In this document: one piece after another, positions 1-9,524 of the stretch
How positions within the stretch are numbered: position 1 is the stretch's first letter
How the letters are laid out: each line of letters opens with the position of its first letter
Assembly (NCBI RefSeq): GCF_002091675.1
Contig: NZ_BDAE01000005.1
Location: 124,001-188,000 of the forward strand
DNA length: 64,000 nucleotides
Source of the DNA: Pseudomonas luteola NBRC 103146
GTDB taxonomy: Bacteria; Pseudomonadota; Gammaproteobacteria; Pseudomonadales; Pseudomonadaceae
Direction of reading: 5' to 3'
Translations under genes and position numbers: made by a program
Notes under the pieces: generated by a model
Databases searched by the model: none
Told to the model about the DNA's origin: nothing
Seen by the model: only the letters and a program-made list of their open reading frames with translations

Positions 1-109
1 AATAGGGCTGCGTCAAGCAGTAGGGTCTGGCTACAATGCATGTTCCATTGCGGCTGTTAGGTCCGTTTCATACAACGCCTGGCCGGCGCGTTTTGCATGA
101 GGGCAAGTC

Positions 110-1063
110 ATGACGTTCAAAGTATTCGTTGACGGGCAGGAAGGCACCACAGGGTTGCGTCTGCTCGATTATCTGTCCGGCCGCGATGACATCGAGCTGC
201 TACGTATCGCCGATGACAAGCGTAAGGATCCAGCCGAGCGTGCTCGTTTCCTCAACGCAGCGGATGTAGCCTTTCTGTGTCTGCCCGATGCTGCGTCTCG
301 CGAAGCCGTGGCGCTGGTGGATAACCCCAACACCTGCATCATCGATGCAAGCACGGCGTTTCGTACCGATAGCAGCTGGACCTATGGTCTGCCTGAGCTG
401 GCCGCTGGGCAGCGTGAAAAAATCCGTACCAGCAAGCGCATTGCCAATCCCGGCTGCCACGCCACGGCATTTATCCTGCTGGTTCGCCCTCTGGTGGAGG
501 CTGGCCTTCTACCGCCTGATTATCCACTGTCGGCTTTTTCCCTCACGGGGTACAGCGGTGGTGGCAAGAAGATGATTGCCGATTACGAGGCTGGGAATGA
601 GCCCAAGCTGGCCAGTCCACGGCCATACGGCATGACCCAGGGACATAAGCACCTCCCTGAGATGCAGGTGCAGAGTCGTATTGATGAGGCGCCCGTATTC
701 AGTCCAATTGTGGGCAGTTTCCTGAAGGGGCTTGCCGTGACGATTCCTCTGCATGTCAAGCACCTGGCCCAGGGCGCCAATGCCGAGGCGATCCAGGCGG
801 CATACGCCAGGCATTACGCGGGCGAGCAGTTCATTCGCGTCATGCCGGTTGAGGATGCCGGCAATCTTGACGAGGGATTCTTCGATGTACAGGGCTGCAA
901 CGATACCAACCGCGCCGACCTGTTCGTGTTCGGCAATGAGGAGCGTCTGACCCTGGTGGCTCGTCTGGATAATCTGGGCAAGGGTGCCGCAGGCGCAGCG
1001 GTTCAATGCATGAACATCCACATCGGCGCAGACGAAGCAACCAGCCTGAATACTGGTCTGTAA
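110..1063 (+). CDS. argC: N-acetyl-gamma-glutamyl-phosphate reductase, short (type 2) form
   Basis: Cytoplasmic NADPH-dependent enzyme of arginine synthesis that reduces N-acetylglutamyl phosphate to the semialdehyde. The 317-residue product has the N-terminal dinucleotide-binding region with the [12 protein letters not shown] stretch typical of the short ArgC class, which is about 310 residues against about 345 for the long class. The catalytic cysteine lies in NPGCHATA (Cys116). ATG at 110 follows a weak GGGCAAG ribosome site. The gene stands alone and ends at a bidirectional terminator shared with the convergent oxidoreductase. The first 109 bases hold no gene and presumably its promoter. 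Many pseudomonads carry a long-form argC elsewhere, so this could be a second copy. The family call is secure. Confidence 0.93.
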   Translation: MTFKVFVDGQEGTTGLRLLDYLSGRDDIELLRIADDKRKDPAERARFLNAADVAFLCLPDAASREAVALVDNPNTCIIDASTAFRTDSSWTYGLPELAAGQREKIRTSKRIANPGCHATAFILLVRPLVEAGLLPPDYPLSAFSLTGYSGGGKKMIADYEAGNEPKLASPRPYGMTQGHKHLPEMQVQSRIDEAPVFSPIVGSFLKGLAVTIPLHVKHLAQGANAEAIQAAYARHYAGEQFIRVMPVEDAGNLDEGFFDVQGCNDTNRADLFVFGNEERLTLVARLDNLGKGAAGAAVQCMNIHIGADEATSLNTGL

Positions 1064-1076
1064 ACGCTTTGCGTTC

Positions 1077-1110
1077 AAAAAGCCGCGCCGGGTAACTGCC
1101 GCGGCTTTTT
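1077..1110. terminator. bidirectional intrinsic terminator
   Basis: A ten-base perfect inverted repeat (AAAAGCCGCG / CGCGGCTTTT) with a 12-base loop is flanked by A and T runs, so it can stop both argC and the convergent oxidoreductase. It abuts the stop codon of the minus-strand gene. Confidence 0.85.
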
Positions 1111-2422
1111 AGTGAAAGGCATCTTTCAGGCGATACCAGAGCATACCCAAGGCAAGCAGGGGAGAGCGGAAGCGTTGCCCTCCTGGAAACGTGGCGTGAG
1201 GAACGCTGTTGAACAGGTCGAACCCTGTCGACTGGGCAGCAATGGCTTCCGCGAGCAAATGGCCTGCCAAGTGCGTGGCGTTCAGCCCATGGCCGGCATA
1301 AGCCTGGGCATAAAAAACGTTGGGATGATCCTTGAGACGGCCGATTTGTGGAAGCCGGTTGGCCCCGATTCCAATCATGCCGCCCCACTGAAAATCGATG
1401 GTGACCCGATCGAGTTGAGGAAACACCTTCAGCATTTTGGGGCGCATGTAGCCTGCTATGTCCTTCGGGTCACGGCCTGAATAGTGGCAGGCGCCTCCGA
1501 ACAACAATCGGCGATCATGTGAGAGTCGAAAATAATCGACAGTGATCTGCTGGTCGCACGCGGCTCGATTATGGGGCAGGATTTCCTCGGCCAACGCTTC
1601 GGGAAGTGGCTCAGTTGCAATGATGTAGCTGCCTGCCGGAAGCACCTTCCCGGAGAGGGCCGGTTCCAGATCCTTGAGATAGGCGTTGCAACAGAGGACC
1701 AGCGTTTCGGCTCGCACCTGACCTCGCGCAGTATGAACGCATACCTTCGACCCATACTCGATGTGAGTGACCGCAGATTGCTCATACAGACGCACCCCCA
1801 GTGACTGGGCGGCGGCGGCCTCGCCCAAGGCAAGGTTCAACGGGTGCAGGTGACCGGAGCCGGAGTCTATGAGCGCACCCAGGTAGCGCTCCGAACCCAC
1901 TACGGAGCGGATTCTGTCGCGCGCAACGAGCTGAACCGCATGGGGATAGCCTAGTTGATGCAACTCCTCCAGTTCGGCCTGGAAGTCTTCCAGGTGACGC
2001 GGTTTCAGGGCCAGGTCGCAGTAACCCCAAGTAAGGTCGCATTCGATGCCGTAGCGCTCGATACGTTGGCGTACCAGGTTTACCGCTTCAAACCCCATCT
2101 GCTTGAATGCCTGTACGCCCTCATCCCCAACGACTGGGCGAAACTGCTCGACATCATGGCCAACGCCCCGGATCAGCTGTCCGCCGTTACGCCCGCTAGC
2201 ACCCCAGCCGATCCGGTGGGCCTCTAGCAGCACAACCGAATACCCACGTTCTGCCAGCTCAATAGCCGTATTGAGCCCGGAGAACCCGCCCCCTACAACG
2301 CAGACATCTGCCCGAATCTCACCCTTGAGCGGGGCGAACTGCAGCGCTCGGTTAACCGTTGCCGCGTAGTAAGACGAAGCATGTGCGTGTGGGTCAGTGG
2401 ATGAATGGGTCGTTGCATCCAT
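1109..2422 (-). CDS. FAD-dependent oxidoreductase, PauB/PuuB (gamma-glutamylpolyamine oxidase) family
   Basis: Probable flavin oxidase of gamma-glutamylated amines. It has the DAO/glycine-oxidase fold, with the FAD-binding GGGFSG at about residues 44-49 and the GWGASGRNGGQ motif of the PuuB/OrdL group. ATG at 2422 was chosen because CAGGA precedes it by nine bases. An in-frame TTG at 2458 would add 12 residues. The product is 437 residues, normal for the family. In P. aeruginosa the gene at this place beside dadR is, from memory, PauB4 of polyamine catabolism, and the pauR-like regulator 4 kb away fits that. Substrate specificity cannot be read from sequence. Minus strand, about 84 bases downstream of dadR and possibly cotranscribed with it. 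Confidence 0.85.
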   Translation of the reverse strand: MDATTHSSTDPHAHASSYYAATVNRALQFAPLKGEIRADVCVVGGGFSGLNTAIELAERGYSVVLLEAHRIGWGASGRNGGQLIRGVGHDVEQFRPVVGDEGVQAFKQMGFEAVNLVRQRIERYGIECDLTWGYCDLALKPRHLEDFQAELEELHQLGYPHAVQLVARDRIRSVVGSERYLGALIDSGSGHLHPLNLALGEAAAAQSLGVRLYEQSAVTHIEYGSKVCVHTARGQVRAETLVLCCNAYLKDLEPALSGKVLPAGSYIIATEPLPEALAEEILPHNRAACDQQITVDYFRLSHDRRLLFGGACHYSGRDPKDIAGYMRPKMLKVFPQLDRVTIDFQWGGMIGIGANRLPQIGRLKDHPNVFYAQAYAGHGLNATHLAGHLLAEAIAAQSTGFDLFNSVPHATFPGGQRFRSPLLALGMLWYRLKDAFH

Positions 2423-2506
2423 GAAAGACAATCCTGGCGAAGCGTTGAGGTCGGACAATAAACGTTTGTAGGCGCCTGCGCCAAGCCAGGGAAGTGCAGA
2501 CCTGGC

Positions 2507-2995
2507 TCAGTCCGGTACGGGAAGCGTCAGGGACTCCTTGACCTCTTCCATCACGATATAGCTCTTCGACTCCCGCACATGGGGCAGTTTGAGCAGGATG
2601 TCGCCCAAAAGCTTACGATAGGAGGCCATCTCTGAAATGCGCGCCTTGACCAGATAGTCGAATGCGCCGGAAACCAGATGACACTCCAGAACGTGCGGCA
2701 GCTTCAGGACGGAGCGGCGGAACTCCTCAAAGATATCACCCGATTTATAATCTAGACTGATCTCGACGAAGACCAGCAGGCTGGCCTTGAGATGCTGCGG
2801 ATTCAGGCGCGCCGAGTAGCCCAGTATCACGCCTTCCCGCTCCAGCCGGCGTACCCGCTCCGTGCAGGGTGTCGTGGACAGGCCGACTCGCTCGCCTAGC
2901 TCGGTGAACGAGATGCGGCCGTCCTCCTGCAGGATACGCAGGATGTTACGATCAATCTTGTCGAGCTCGCGTCTCGCTTGGTGCTGGGTTCGCAT
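2507..2995 (-). CDS. dadR: Lrp/AsnC-family regulator of alanine catabolism
   Basis: Lrp-type transcription factor of 162 residues with an N-terminal helix-turn-helix (about residues 12-60, including LSTTPCTERVRRLEREG) and a C-terminal RAM/AsnC effector domain (about 75-155). In Pseudomonas this protein senses L-alanine and activates dadAX, and it also touches leucine response. It is transcribed divergently from dadA across a 157-base AT-rich gap where its binding sites are expected. ATG at 2995 lacks a strong ribosome site but matches the family N-terminus. Length and context make the assignment firm. Confidence 0.92.
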   Translation of the reverse strand: MRTQHQARRELDKIDRNILRILQEDGRISFTELGERVGLSTTPCTERVRRLEREGVILGYSARLNPQHLKASLLVFVEISLDYKSGDIFEEFRRSVLKLPHVLECHLVSGAFDYLVKARISEMASYRKLLGDILLKLPHVRESKSYIVMEEVKESLTLPVPD

Positions 2996-3152
2996 ACCTG
3001 GGCGTCTCCAAAAATAGTGTCTTAACCGAAGAATTACACCAAATATAGCCTTTCATTCAGTGAATACCACTGCTTAAGGCTTTTTATACTTTTCATATCT
3101 GCCTCAGATTTTATGAAACGTAGGCGATTCTTCGCGGCGAGGAGACACAGTT
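2996..3152. promoter_or_regulatory. dadR-dadA divergent promoter region
   Basis: This AT-rich divergent gap separates dadR and dadA. It contains the short odd palindrome ATTCAGTGAAT (3055-3065) and several A/T tracts (3008-3014, 3078-3093), the sort of sequence Lrp proteins bind. The individual sites are not proved. A GAGGAG ribosome site sits about nine bases before dadA. Confidence 0.55.
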
Positions 3153-4451
3153 ATGCGAGTACTGGTGCTTGGCAGTGGTGTAATCGGTACCGTCAGTGCC
3201 TATTACCTGGCGCGGGCCGGTTTTGAAGTGGTGGTGGTGGACCGCCAGGAAGGCCCTGCGCTGGAAACCAGCTTTGCCAACGCAGGTCAGGTATCTCCTG
3301 GCTATGCCTCGCCGTGGGCGGCTCCTGGCGTGCCCCTCAAGGCCATCAAATGGCTGGTGACTCAGCATGCGCCTCTGGCAATCAGGCCGACCGGCGATAT
3401 TCATCAGTACCTCTGGATGGCTCAGATGCTGCGCAACTGCACGGCCGAGCGCTATGCGATCAACAAGGAGCGCATGGTGCGGTTGTCCGAGTACAGTCGC
3501 GACTGTCTGGATGAGCTGCGTGCCGAAACGGGTATTGCCTACGAAGGACGCCAGTTAGGGACGACTCAGGTATTCCGAACGCAGCAGCAGGTTGACGCCG
3601 CTGCCAAGGATATCGCTGTGCTGGAACGTTCCGGCGTACCCTATGAGCTGCTGGATCGCGACGGTATCGCCCGCGCCGAGCCTGCGCTCGCCCATGTCAA
3701 GGACAAGCTGGCTGGTGCGCTGCGGTTGCCGAATGACCAGACAGGTGACTGCTTCCTCTTTACCAATCGCCTCGCCGAGCTGGCGCGTCAGTTGGGTGTG
3801 GAATTCCGCTTTGGTCAGAAGATCGAACGGCTCGAAGCGGTAGGAGATCGTCTCAATGGCGTCTGGATTGATGGTCAGCTGATAACAGCCGATCACTATG
3901 TCCTGGCATTGGGTAGCTACTCACCTCAGCTGTTGGCACCCATTGGCATCAAGGCTCCGGTATACCCGCTCAAAGGGTATTCGCTTACCGTGCCGATCAC
4001 CAATGGCGATATGGCCCCTACGTCCACGATTCTTGATGAAACCTACAAAGTGGCGCTGACGCGTTTCGATAACCGTATCCGTGTAGGTGGCATGGCGGAA
4101 ATATCGGGTTATGACCTTTCGCTTAACCCCCGCCGCCGCGAGACCCTGGAGATGATCGTAAACGACCTGTACCCGCAGGGAGGGGATCTGCAGGCGGCAA
4201 CTTTCTGGACTGGACTACGGCCCACCACACCGGATGGTACTCCGATCGTAGGCGCTACCCGTTATCGCAACCTGTTTCTGAACACCGGTCACGGTACACT
4301 GGGCTGGACTATGGCCTGCGGCTCCGGACGTTTCCTGGCGGATGTCATCGGTAGGAAACGTCCACAGATCAGCGCCGAAGGCCTTGATATTTCTCGCTAC
4401 AGCGACTCCAAGGAGACCCGTAAGAATGGCCATCCAGCGCCTGCACACTAA
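3153..4451 (+). CDS. dadA: D-amino acid dehydrogenase small subunit
   Basis: Membrane-associated FAD enzyme that oxidises D-alanine and other D-amino acids to keto acids, passing electrons to the respiratory chain. The 432 residues match the family length. The FAD-binding GSGVIG is at residues 7-12, followed by the VVDRQ ribose-binding strand, the [18 protein letters not shown] block diagnostic of DadA, and a C-terminal [14 protein letters not shown] block. It is the first gene of dadA-ridA-dadX: dadX makes D-alanine from L-alanine and DadA burns it. The last 26 bases overlap the start of the next gene, suggesting translational coupling. Confidence 0.97.
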   Translation: MRVLVLGSGVIGTVSAYYLARAGFEVVVVDRQEGPALETSFANAGQVSPGYASPWAAPGVPLKAIKWLVTQHAPLAIRPTGDIHQYLWMAQMLRNCTAERYAINKERMVRLSEYSRDCLDELRAETGIAYEGRQLGTTQVFRTQQQVDAAAKDIAVLERSGVPYELLDRDGIARAEPALAHVKDKLAGALRLPNDQTGDCFLFTNRLAELARQLGVEFRFGQKIERLEAVGDRLNGVWIDGQLITADHYVLALGSYSPQLLAPIGIKAPVYPLKGYSLTVPITNGDMAPTSTILDETYKVALTRFDNRIRVGGMAEISGYDLSLNPRRRETLEMIVNDLYPQGGDLQAATFWTGLRPTTPDGTPIVGATRYRNLFLNTGHGTLGWTMACGSGRFLADVIGRKRPQISAEGLDISRYSDSKETRKNGHPAPAH

Positions 4452-4779
4452 TCGCCGCATGAGTGAAATCGTTGTTCACAACGGTACTGTTTATCTGGCC
4501 GGTCAGGTCGGTGAAGACCTGAACTCCGGTGTGGAACAACAGACTCGTGAGACCCTGGCCAATATCGAGCGTCTACTCAAGGAAGCCGGTACGGACACTC
4601 ACCATATTCTGTCCGTTACGGTTTATCTGAAAGATATCGACGCCCACTTTGCCGGCATGAACAGTGTTTGGGACGAATGGCTGCCTGAAGGTGTAGCGCC
4701 TGCTCGGGCAACTGTGGAAGCCAAACTCTGTGAACCGGAAATTCTGGTCGAAATGAGTGTGGTGGCTGCGCTACCGTAA
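4426..4779 (+). CDS. RidA-family reactive enamine/imine deaminase
   Basis: YjgF/YER057c/UK114-type protein of 117 residues that hydrolyses reactive enamine or imine intermediates such as those released when amino acid oxidases act. The family core is visible ([10 protein letters not shown] near residue 28; [22 protein letters not shown] at the C-terminus). ATG at 4426 is preferred because AGGAG lies ten bases upstream inside dadA. The open frame extends further back without a ribosome site. It overlaps dadA by 26 bases and precedes dadX, fitting a role in detoxifying imino acids from DadA. It is ahead of a terminator, so dadX may be partly uncoupled. Confidence 0.9.
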   Translation: MAIQRLHTNRRMSEIVVHNGTVYLAGQVGEDLNSGVEQQTRETLANIERLLKEAGTDTHHILSVTVYLKDIDAHFAGMNSVWDEWLPEGVAPARATVEAKLCEPEILVEMSVVAALP

Positions 4780-4795
4780 ATAAAGAACCAAAGAG

Positions 4796-4817
4796 CCCGG
4801 CGCCTGCCGGGTTTTTT
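4796..4817 (+). terminator. intrinsic terminator between ridA and dadX
   Basis: CCCGGC-GCCT-GCCGGG is followed by six T residues. It lies inside what is often drawn as one dad operon, so it may attenuate dadX transcription. Confidence 0.75.
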
Positions 4818-4863
4818 ATACGTCCTGTCTTTTCATTACCCGCCTGTTTTCTGAGAGATAACC

Positions 4864-5940
4864 ATGCGCCCCGCCCGTGCCTTGATCGACCTTAACGCCT
4901 TACGCCAGAACTATCGGCTTGCTCGTGAACTCAGTAACGGGGCAAGGGCGTTGGCTGTTGTCAAGGCGGATGCCTACGGACATGGTGCTGTTCGATGTGC
5001 GCAGGCACTGATGAATGAGGCGGATGGTTTCGCGGTTGCCTGTATCGAAGAAGCGCTGGAGCTGCGCGAAGCCGGTATCAAAGCACCGATACTTCTGCTG
5101 GAAGGATTTTTCGAAGCCAGCGAGCTGGAATTGATCGCTCGCCACAATCTGTGGTGCGTCATCCATTCGCCCTGGCAAATCGAGGCGCTTGAACGTACGG
5201 CTCTATCAGGGCTTATCCGTGTCTGGCTGAAGCTGGACTCCGGCATGCACCGGGTAGGGTTCTTCCCTGAGGATTACGCAGCAGCCTATAAGCGGATCAA
5301 GGCGACGGGCAAGGTTGACGAGGTTGTGAAAATGACGCACTTCGCCCGTGCCGATGAGCTGGATTGCTCAGCCACTATCGGTCAGCTCAAGACCTTTCAG
5401 CGGGCTACGGCCGGCCTGGAAGGCGCAACCAGTCTGCGGAACTCGCCTGCCGTGCTCGGCTGGCCAGAAGTGCCCAGTGACTGGGTTCGCCCTGGCATCA
5501 TGCTGTACGGTGCTACGCCGTTTGAAACCGAACAGCCTGTGGCCGACCAGCTACAGCCGGTCATGACGCTGGAGTCACGTATCATCAGTGTGCGTGAGCT
5601 ACCGCCTGGTGAGCCGGTTGGGTATGGCGCACGCTTTGTTACCCGCCAGCCCTCCCGTATTGGTGTAGTCGCCATGGGCTACGCGGATGGTTATCCACGG
5701 CACGCGCCTGATGGCGCTCCTGTCATGATTGATGGCCATGCCTCTCGTCTTGTCGGTCGCGTATCGATGGACATGCTGACGGTTGATCTCACGGACCTGC
5801 CGCAGGCGGGGGTGGGAAGTCAGGTAGAGCTTTGGGGTAGGCAAGTATCCGCCAGTCAGCTGGCCGGTCTCTGTGGCTCGATCCCTTATCAGCTGTTTTG
5901 CAACCTGAAACGGGTTCCACGCCAATACATGGGTGAATAA
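4864..5940 (+). CDS. dadX: catabolic alanine racemase
   Basis: PLP-dependent interconversion of L- and D-alanine in the cytoplasm, feeding DadA. It has 358 residues. The PLP lysine is Lys34 in [11 protein letters not shown], and the second catalytic base is Tyr254 in PVGYGARF. The active-site blocks [12 protein letters not shown] and [11 protein letters not shown] are intact. The start follows GAGAGATAACC. Position behind dadA and ridA indicates the catabolic isozyme rather than the biosynthetic Alr. I see nothing broken. Confidence 0.96.
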   Translation: MRPARALIDLNALRQNYRLARELSNGARALAVVKADAYGHGAVRCAQALMNEADGFAVACIEEALELREAGIKAPILLLEGFFEASELELIARHNLWCVIHSPWQIEALERTALSGLIRVWLKLDSGMHRVGFFPEDYAAAYKRIKATGKVDEVVKMTHFARADELDCSATIGQLKTFQRATAGLEGATSLRNSPAVLGWPEVPSDWVRPGIMLYGATPFETEQPVADQLQPVMTLESRIISVRELPPGEPVGYGARFVTRQPSRIGVVAMGYADGYPRHAPDGAPVMIDGHASRLVGRVSMDMLTVDLTDLPQAGVGSQVELWGRQVSASQLAGLCGSIPYQLFCNLKRVPRQYMGE

Positions 5941-6092
5941 CCGTTAAAACACCGCGCTCGTCGGGTTGCGCAGGATTTTCCATCGTTCTGTTGTAAATAC
6001 TGAACGCTGTTGCCATGATACGGCGCGCCCGGCGCTCTGCGGCGCCTGCCGTTCACCTCTGCCTGTCTGTCATGAGAAGGAGGACACCCCCC

Positions 6093-6647
6093 TTGGACGT
6101 CGGTGCTCGTCTACAAACCATTCGCAAACTCAAAGGTCTCTCACAACGTGAACTCGCCAAGCGGGCCGGTGTGACGAACAGCACCATCTCGATGATCGAG
6201 AAGAACAGTGTCAGTCCTTCCATCAGCTCGTTGAAAAAAGTCCTGAGCGGCATTCCCATGTCCCTGGTGGAGTTCTTTTCCATGGATCTGGCAGACGAGT
6301 CCGCTACTCAGGTGGTATACAAGGCCAGCGAGCTGATCGACATTTCCAGTGGCGCCAATACCGTCAGTATGCGGTTGATCGGCAAGGCACATCCCAGCCG
6401 CGCCATTGCCTTTCTCGACGAGACCTACCCGCCAGGCTCTGACACTGGCATGGATATGCTGGCTCATGAGGGGGAGGAAGCAGGACTGCTGATCGAAGGC
6501 CGTCTGGAGCTTACGGTTGGTGGGGAAACCTACCTGCTGGAATCAGGCGATAGTTATTATTTTGAAAGCAGCCGCCCGCATCGCTTCCGTAATCCATTTG
6601 ATGAGCCGGCGCGTTTGATCAGCGCCACGACTCCGGCCAACTTCTAG
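6093..6647 (+). CDS. pauR: XRE-cupin regulator of polyamine catabolism (PauR/PuuR type)
   Basis: Repressor-type protein with an N-terminal helix-turn-helix (LSQRELAKRAGVTNSTISMIEKN, about residues 15-37) and a C-terminal cupin (about 110-180, with GDSYYFESSRPHRF). It matches the polyamine-responsive PauR/PuuR group, and the P. aeruginosa homologue sits in the same place after dadX. TTG at 6093 is the preferred start: AAGGAGG lies nine bases upstream and the protein then begins DVGARLQTIRKLKGLSQ, the family N-terminus. Upstream ATG codons at 6015 and 6072 would add residues unlike the family. Product 184 residues. The likely targets, the pau genes, lie mostly outside the window. Confidence 0.88.
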   Translation: MDVGARLQTIRKLKGLSQRELAKRAGVTNSTISMIEKNSVSPSISSLKKVLSGIPMSLVEFFSMDLADESATQVVYKASELIDISSGANTVSMRLIGKAHPSRAIAFLDETYPPGSDTGMDMLAHEGEEAGLLIEGRLELTVGGETYLLESGDSYYFESSRPHRFRNPFDEPARLISATTPANF

Positions 6648-6667
6648 CAGTGCTCAAAAAACCTGGT

Positions 6668-7096
6668 ATGAACGCCCGAGGCATCCTGGTATATGCCTTT
6701 ATGCTGTTGATCTGGACGCTCTCTGCACAGGCCGAACAGGTAGACAGAGACGCCCTGGAGAAGCGGCTGGCGCCGGTGGGCAAGGTTTGTATTCAAGGGC
6801 AGGACTGCCTTGCAGAGTCCCGTAAGGTAAGCCGTGAGCAAAAGCCTGCCGGGAAAGATCCCGCTCAGGTCATCGACCGCAGCTGCAGAAGTTGCCACGC
6901 CAGTGGGCTCCTGGGAGCCCCAAAAATAGGTGACAGAGCCAGCTGGGAGGTTCTGGCGAGCCAGAAAGGGGGAATGGATGGCCTGCTGCGCAACGCCATC
7001 AAAGGTGTAAAAGCCATGCCGCCCAAAGGTGCCTGTTCTGACTGTACGGACGATGATCTACACCGTGCAATCCAGATGATGTCCGGCCTCGAATAG
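6668..7096 (+). CDS. cycB: cytochrome c5-type electron carrier
   Basis: Small exported monohaem cytochrome c. It has an N-terminal signal sequence (LVYAFMLLIWTLSAQA), a single haem motif CRSCH about residues 73-77 from this start, and a distal methionine in KAMPPKGACSDC. The extra CSDC pair near the C-terminus is characteristic of the c5 group. The gene directly follows pauR, as in P. aeruginosa. ATG at 6668 is used. A GTG at 6650 would add a basic MLKKPG extension and cannot be excluded, since neither start has a good ribosome site. It is unusually long for c5 because of a 50-residue linker between signal and haem domain. Confidence 0.88.
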   Translation: MNARGILVYAFMLLIWTLSAQAEQVDRDALEKRLAPVGKVCIQGQDCLAESRKVSREQKPAGKDPAQVIDRSCRSCHASGLLGAPKIGDRASWEVLASQKGGMDGLLRNAIKGVKAMPPKGACSDCTDDDLHRAIQMMSGLE

Positions 7097-7099
7097 GCA

Positions 7100-7134
7100 C
7101 AAGAAAAACCCCGCACCAGGCGGGGTTTTTCTTG
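7100..7134. terminator. bidirectional intrinsic terminator (cycB / metK)
   Basis: A 15-base perfect inverted repeat (CAAGAAAAACCCCGC / GCGGGGTTTTTCTTG) has T runs on both strands and lies between convergent cycB and metK. Confidence 0.92.
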
Positions 7135-7146
7135 TCGGTTGCGGCC

Positions 7147-8337
7147 TTACAGGCCAGCCGCCGCGCGCAGTGCTTCAGCCTTGTCTGTCTTCTCCCAGGT
7201 GAATGCAGTGAACGTATCTTCACCCACAGTCATCTCATAGGGAGTACGGCCGAAGTGGCCGTAAGCCGCTGTAGCACGATACATCGGGTGCAGCAGGTCA
7301 AGCATTTTGGTGATTGCGTAGGGACGCAGGTCGAAATGCTCGCGAACCAGCTGAATGATCTTCTCGTCGCTCACCTTGCCAGTGCCAAAGGTGTTGATCG
7401 AGATGGACGTCGGTTGAGCCACGCCAATGGCGTAGGACACCTGAATCTCGCAGCGGTCAGCCAAGCCGGCGGCCACGATGTTCTTGGCAACATAGCGACC
7501 CGCGTATGCCGCAGAACGGTCAACCTTGGACGGGTCCTTGCCGGAGAACGCGCCGCCGCCATGACGGGCCATGCCGCCGTAGGTGTCCACAATGATCTTG
7601 CGGCCGGTCAGGCCACAGTCACCCACCGGGCCGCCAATGATGAACTGGCCAGTCGGGTTGATGTGGAACTTGGTGTCCTTGTGCAGCAGTTCAGCTGGAA
7701 TGACGTGCTTGATGATCAGCTCCATCACGGCTTCCTGCAGGTCGGTGTGCTTGACCTCGGGGTTGTGCTGGGTAGACAGGACGATTGCGTCGATACCTAC
7801 AACCTTGTTGCCATCGTAACGGCAGGTCACCTGGGACTTGGCATCCGGACGCAGCCAAGGTAGCAGGCCTGACTTGCGAGCTTCGGCCTGGCGCTCGACC
7901 AGTGCGTGGGAGAAGCGGATCGGAGCAGGCATCAGCACGTCGGTTTCGTTACAGGCATAACCGAACATCAGGCCCTGATCACCTGCACCCTGGTCTTCCG
8001 GCTTGCTGCGGTCAACGCCTTGGGCGATGTCCACGGACTGCTTGCCGATAATGTTGACAATACCGCAGGTAGCGCCATCAAAACCGACGTCGGAGCTGTT
8101 GTAACCGATATCGACGATGACATCGCGAACCAGCTGCTCAAGGTCTACCCAGGCGGAGGTGGTCACTTCACCGGCAACAATGGCTACACCGGTCTTGACC
8201 AGCGTTTCACAGGCTACACGGGCGTGTTTGTCTTCTGCGATGATGGCGTCGAGCACCGCATCGGAGATCTGGTCGGCGATTTTATCCGGATGTCCTTCAG
8301 ACACGGACTCGGAGGTAAACAGGGAGTATTCGCTCAT
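7147..8337 (-). CDS. metK: S-adenosylmethionine synthetase
   Basis: Makes S-adenosylmethionine from methionine and ATP in the cytoplasm. The 396 residues carry the family signatures [12 protein letters not shown] and [23 protein letters not shown], and the N-terminal [24 protein letters not shown] with the ATP/Mg residues. AGGAA lies eight bases before ATG 8337. It follows the ArsR-methyltransferase gene on the same strand by 102 bases, which suggests cotranscription or shared control of the SAM cycle. It ends at a strong bidirectional terminator. Confidence 0.98.
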   Translation of the reverse strand: MSEYSLFTSESVSEGHPDKIADQISDAVLDAIIAEDKHARVACETLVKTGVAIVAGEVTTSAWVDLEQLVRDVIVDIGYNSSDVGFDGATCGIVNIIGKQSVDIAQGVDRSKPEDQGAGDQGLMFGYACNETDVLMPAPIRFSHALVERQAEARKSGLLPWLRPDAKSQVTCRYDGNKVVGIDAIVLSTQHNPEVKHTDLQEAVMELIIKHVIPAELLHKDTKFHINPTGQFIIGGPVGDCGLTGRKIIVDTYGGMARHGGGAFSGKDPSKVDRSAAYAGRYVAKNIVAAGLADRCEIQVSYAIGVAQPTSISINTFGTGKVSDEKIIQLVREHFDLRPYAITKMLDLLHPMYRATAAYGHFGRTPYEMTVGEDTFTAFTWEKTDKAEALRAAAGL

Positions 8338-8439
8338 CTAACGGTTCCTATATACCGGTGGGTGAGGCGGCCCGAAGGCCATGTCTAAAACAGTCACTCT
8401 TGCGGATTGGACAGACAAGCTGCCAACCCTATGCATCGT

Positions 8440-9423
8440 CTACGAACCAGGACGGGCGAAATGCCTGATCTGGATCTGGAAGCCATTACGTAAACCTATA
8501 TAGAGGCTTTCGCCTGGCACAAGTCCTGCGGCAACGGCCCAACGAGCCAATTCCTCCTGATCGAACCCGAGCCAGAGATCGCCGCAGGCCGTCCGGGCCC
8601 AACTCTGGTCGTGGCTGCACAACTCTGTAATCAATAAACTGCCACCGGGACGGATCCAGTCCGCCAGATATTTCATGGCTTCAGCGGGTGCCGCAAAATG
8701 ATGCAGCACCATGTTCAAGACCACGCAGTCGGCGCTCAGCAAGGCATTGTCCAGGGCATCGGCCAATACCAGCGACACATTGTTCAATTGCTCGCGCTCA
8801 CATCGCTGACACGCTAGCTCCAGCATGGCTGGGCTGTTATCAATCGCCGTGACCGACGTGAAGCGTCTTGCCAGTTCGGGCAGAAACCCTCCATCTCCAG
8901 GCCCGATCTCGATCGCTGTTGCCACTGGCGAAAAAGCCATTGTGTCCAGCAGGGCCAGAAGGCTCTCCTGATACTGAGGCAATCCGGCAATCAAATCCTG
9001 CTGCGCCTGAAACTTGTCCGCCATCCTGGCGAAAAAATCCCGGCTGGCCTCGGCCCGCTGAGCATGTACAGCCTCAATACGTGCCTGCGCTTCAGCTGGC
9101 AACTGCAACCCGTCCACCTCCGTCAGCAGCGCTGCGTGCAGCGCACCACCCAGGGTGTCCAGCCGGGGCAGGGCGCGACGGTAAAAGATCGCGTTGCCTT
9201 CCCGGCGTGTCGCCACCAGTCGCGCCTGTGACAGTACCTTCAGGTGATGGCTCATCCCGGATTGCCCAGTATCGAAGATATGAGCCAGCTCCAGTACACC
9301 AAACGAATCGTTTGCCAAGGCACGTAACACATTCAGGCGCAGCGGATCACCGCCCGCCTTGCACAGCGCGGCCAGCTCGTCGCAGTCATCATGGCGAAAT
9401 GTAGGCACGCGCAAATGGTTCAT
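8440..9423 (-). CDS. ArsR-family regulator fused to SAM-dependent methyltransferase domain (SahR-like)
   Basis: Two-domain protein of 327 residues. An ArsR winged helix occupies about residues 15-100 (DTGQSGMSHHLKVLSQA is the recognition region), and a class I methyltransferase domain follows, with motif I IEIGPGDG at 171-178. No metal-binding cysteine pair of arsenic sensors is evident in the helix. Proteins of this build next to metK have been proposed to sense S-adenosylhomocysteine and control methionine/SAM genes (SahR; family knowledge from memory). The domain may bind SAM or SAH as a signal rather than methylate. A candidate operator lies 45-60 bases upstream. It is syntenic with PA0547 of P. 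aeruginosa. Confidence 0.87.
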   Translation of the reverse strand: MNHLRVPTFRHDDCDELAALCKAGGDPLRLNVLRALANDSFGVLELAHIFDTGQSGMSHHLKVLSQARLVATRREGNAIFYRRALPRLDTLGGALHAALLTEVDGLQLPAEAQARIEAVHAQRAEASRDFFARMADKFQAQQDLIAGLPQYQESLLALLDTMAFSPVATAIEIGPGDGGFLPELARRFTSVTAIDNSPAMLELACQRCEREQLNNVSLVLADALDNALLSADCVVLNMVLHHFAAPAEAMKYLADWIRPGGSLLITELCSHDQSWARTACGDLWLGFDQEELARWAVAAGLVPGESLYIGLRNGFQIQIRHFARPGS

Positions 9424-9467
9424 GGGTGCGCAGTCTAGTGGCCGCGGAGACCAGCTGCAAGAGAAGC

Positions 9468-9483
9468 ATCAAAAAGTTTTGAT
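9468..9483. promoter_or_regulatory. candidate SahR/ArsR operator
   Basis: Perfect seven-base inverted repeat ATCAAAA-AG-TTTTGAT, 45 bases upstream of the ArsR-methyltransferase start. Its symmetry and place suit autoregulation by that protein. I saw no second copy before metK, so metK would be controlled by read-through. Binding is inferred. Confidence 0.55.
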
Positions 9484-9493
9484 ATTGAAAGAG

Positions 9494-9517
9494 GCCGGTC
9501 ATGGTGGCATGACCGGC
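9494..9517 (-). terminator. intrinsic terminator after the aldehyde dehydrogenase gene
   Basis: GCCGGTCATG / CATGACCGGC with a four-base loop is followed on the minus strand by CTCTTTC. It separates the benzoylformate cassette from the SahR-metK unit just downstream. Confidence 0.75.
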
Positions 9518-9524
9518 ATACTGA

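Noticed and set aside
4342-4425. A longer RidA start inside dadA.
   Set aside because: The 28 added residues are an off-frame reading of dadA; AGGAG is correctly spaced for ATG 4426.
6015-6092. An upstream extension of the pauR frame beginning at ATG 6015 or 6072.
   Set aside because: The strong AAGGAGG site is correctly spaced only for TTG 6093, and the extension is unlike the family start.
7132-7863. A 243-codon plus-strand frame across the metK terminator and gene.
   Set aside because: It is antisense to a clearly intact metK and crosses a strong terminator; no ribosome site or recognisable domain.
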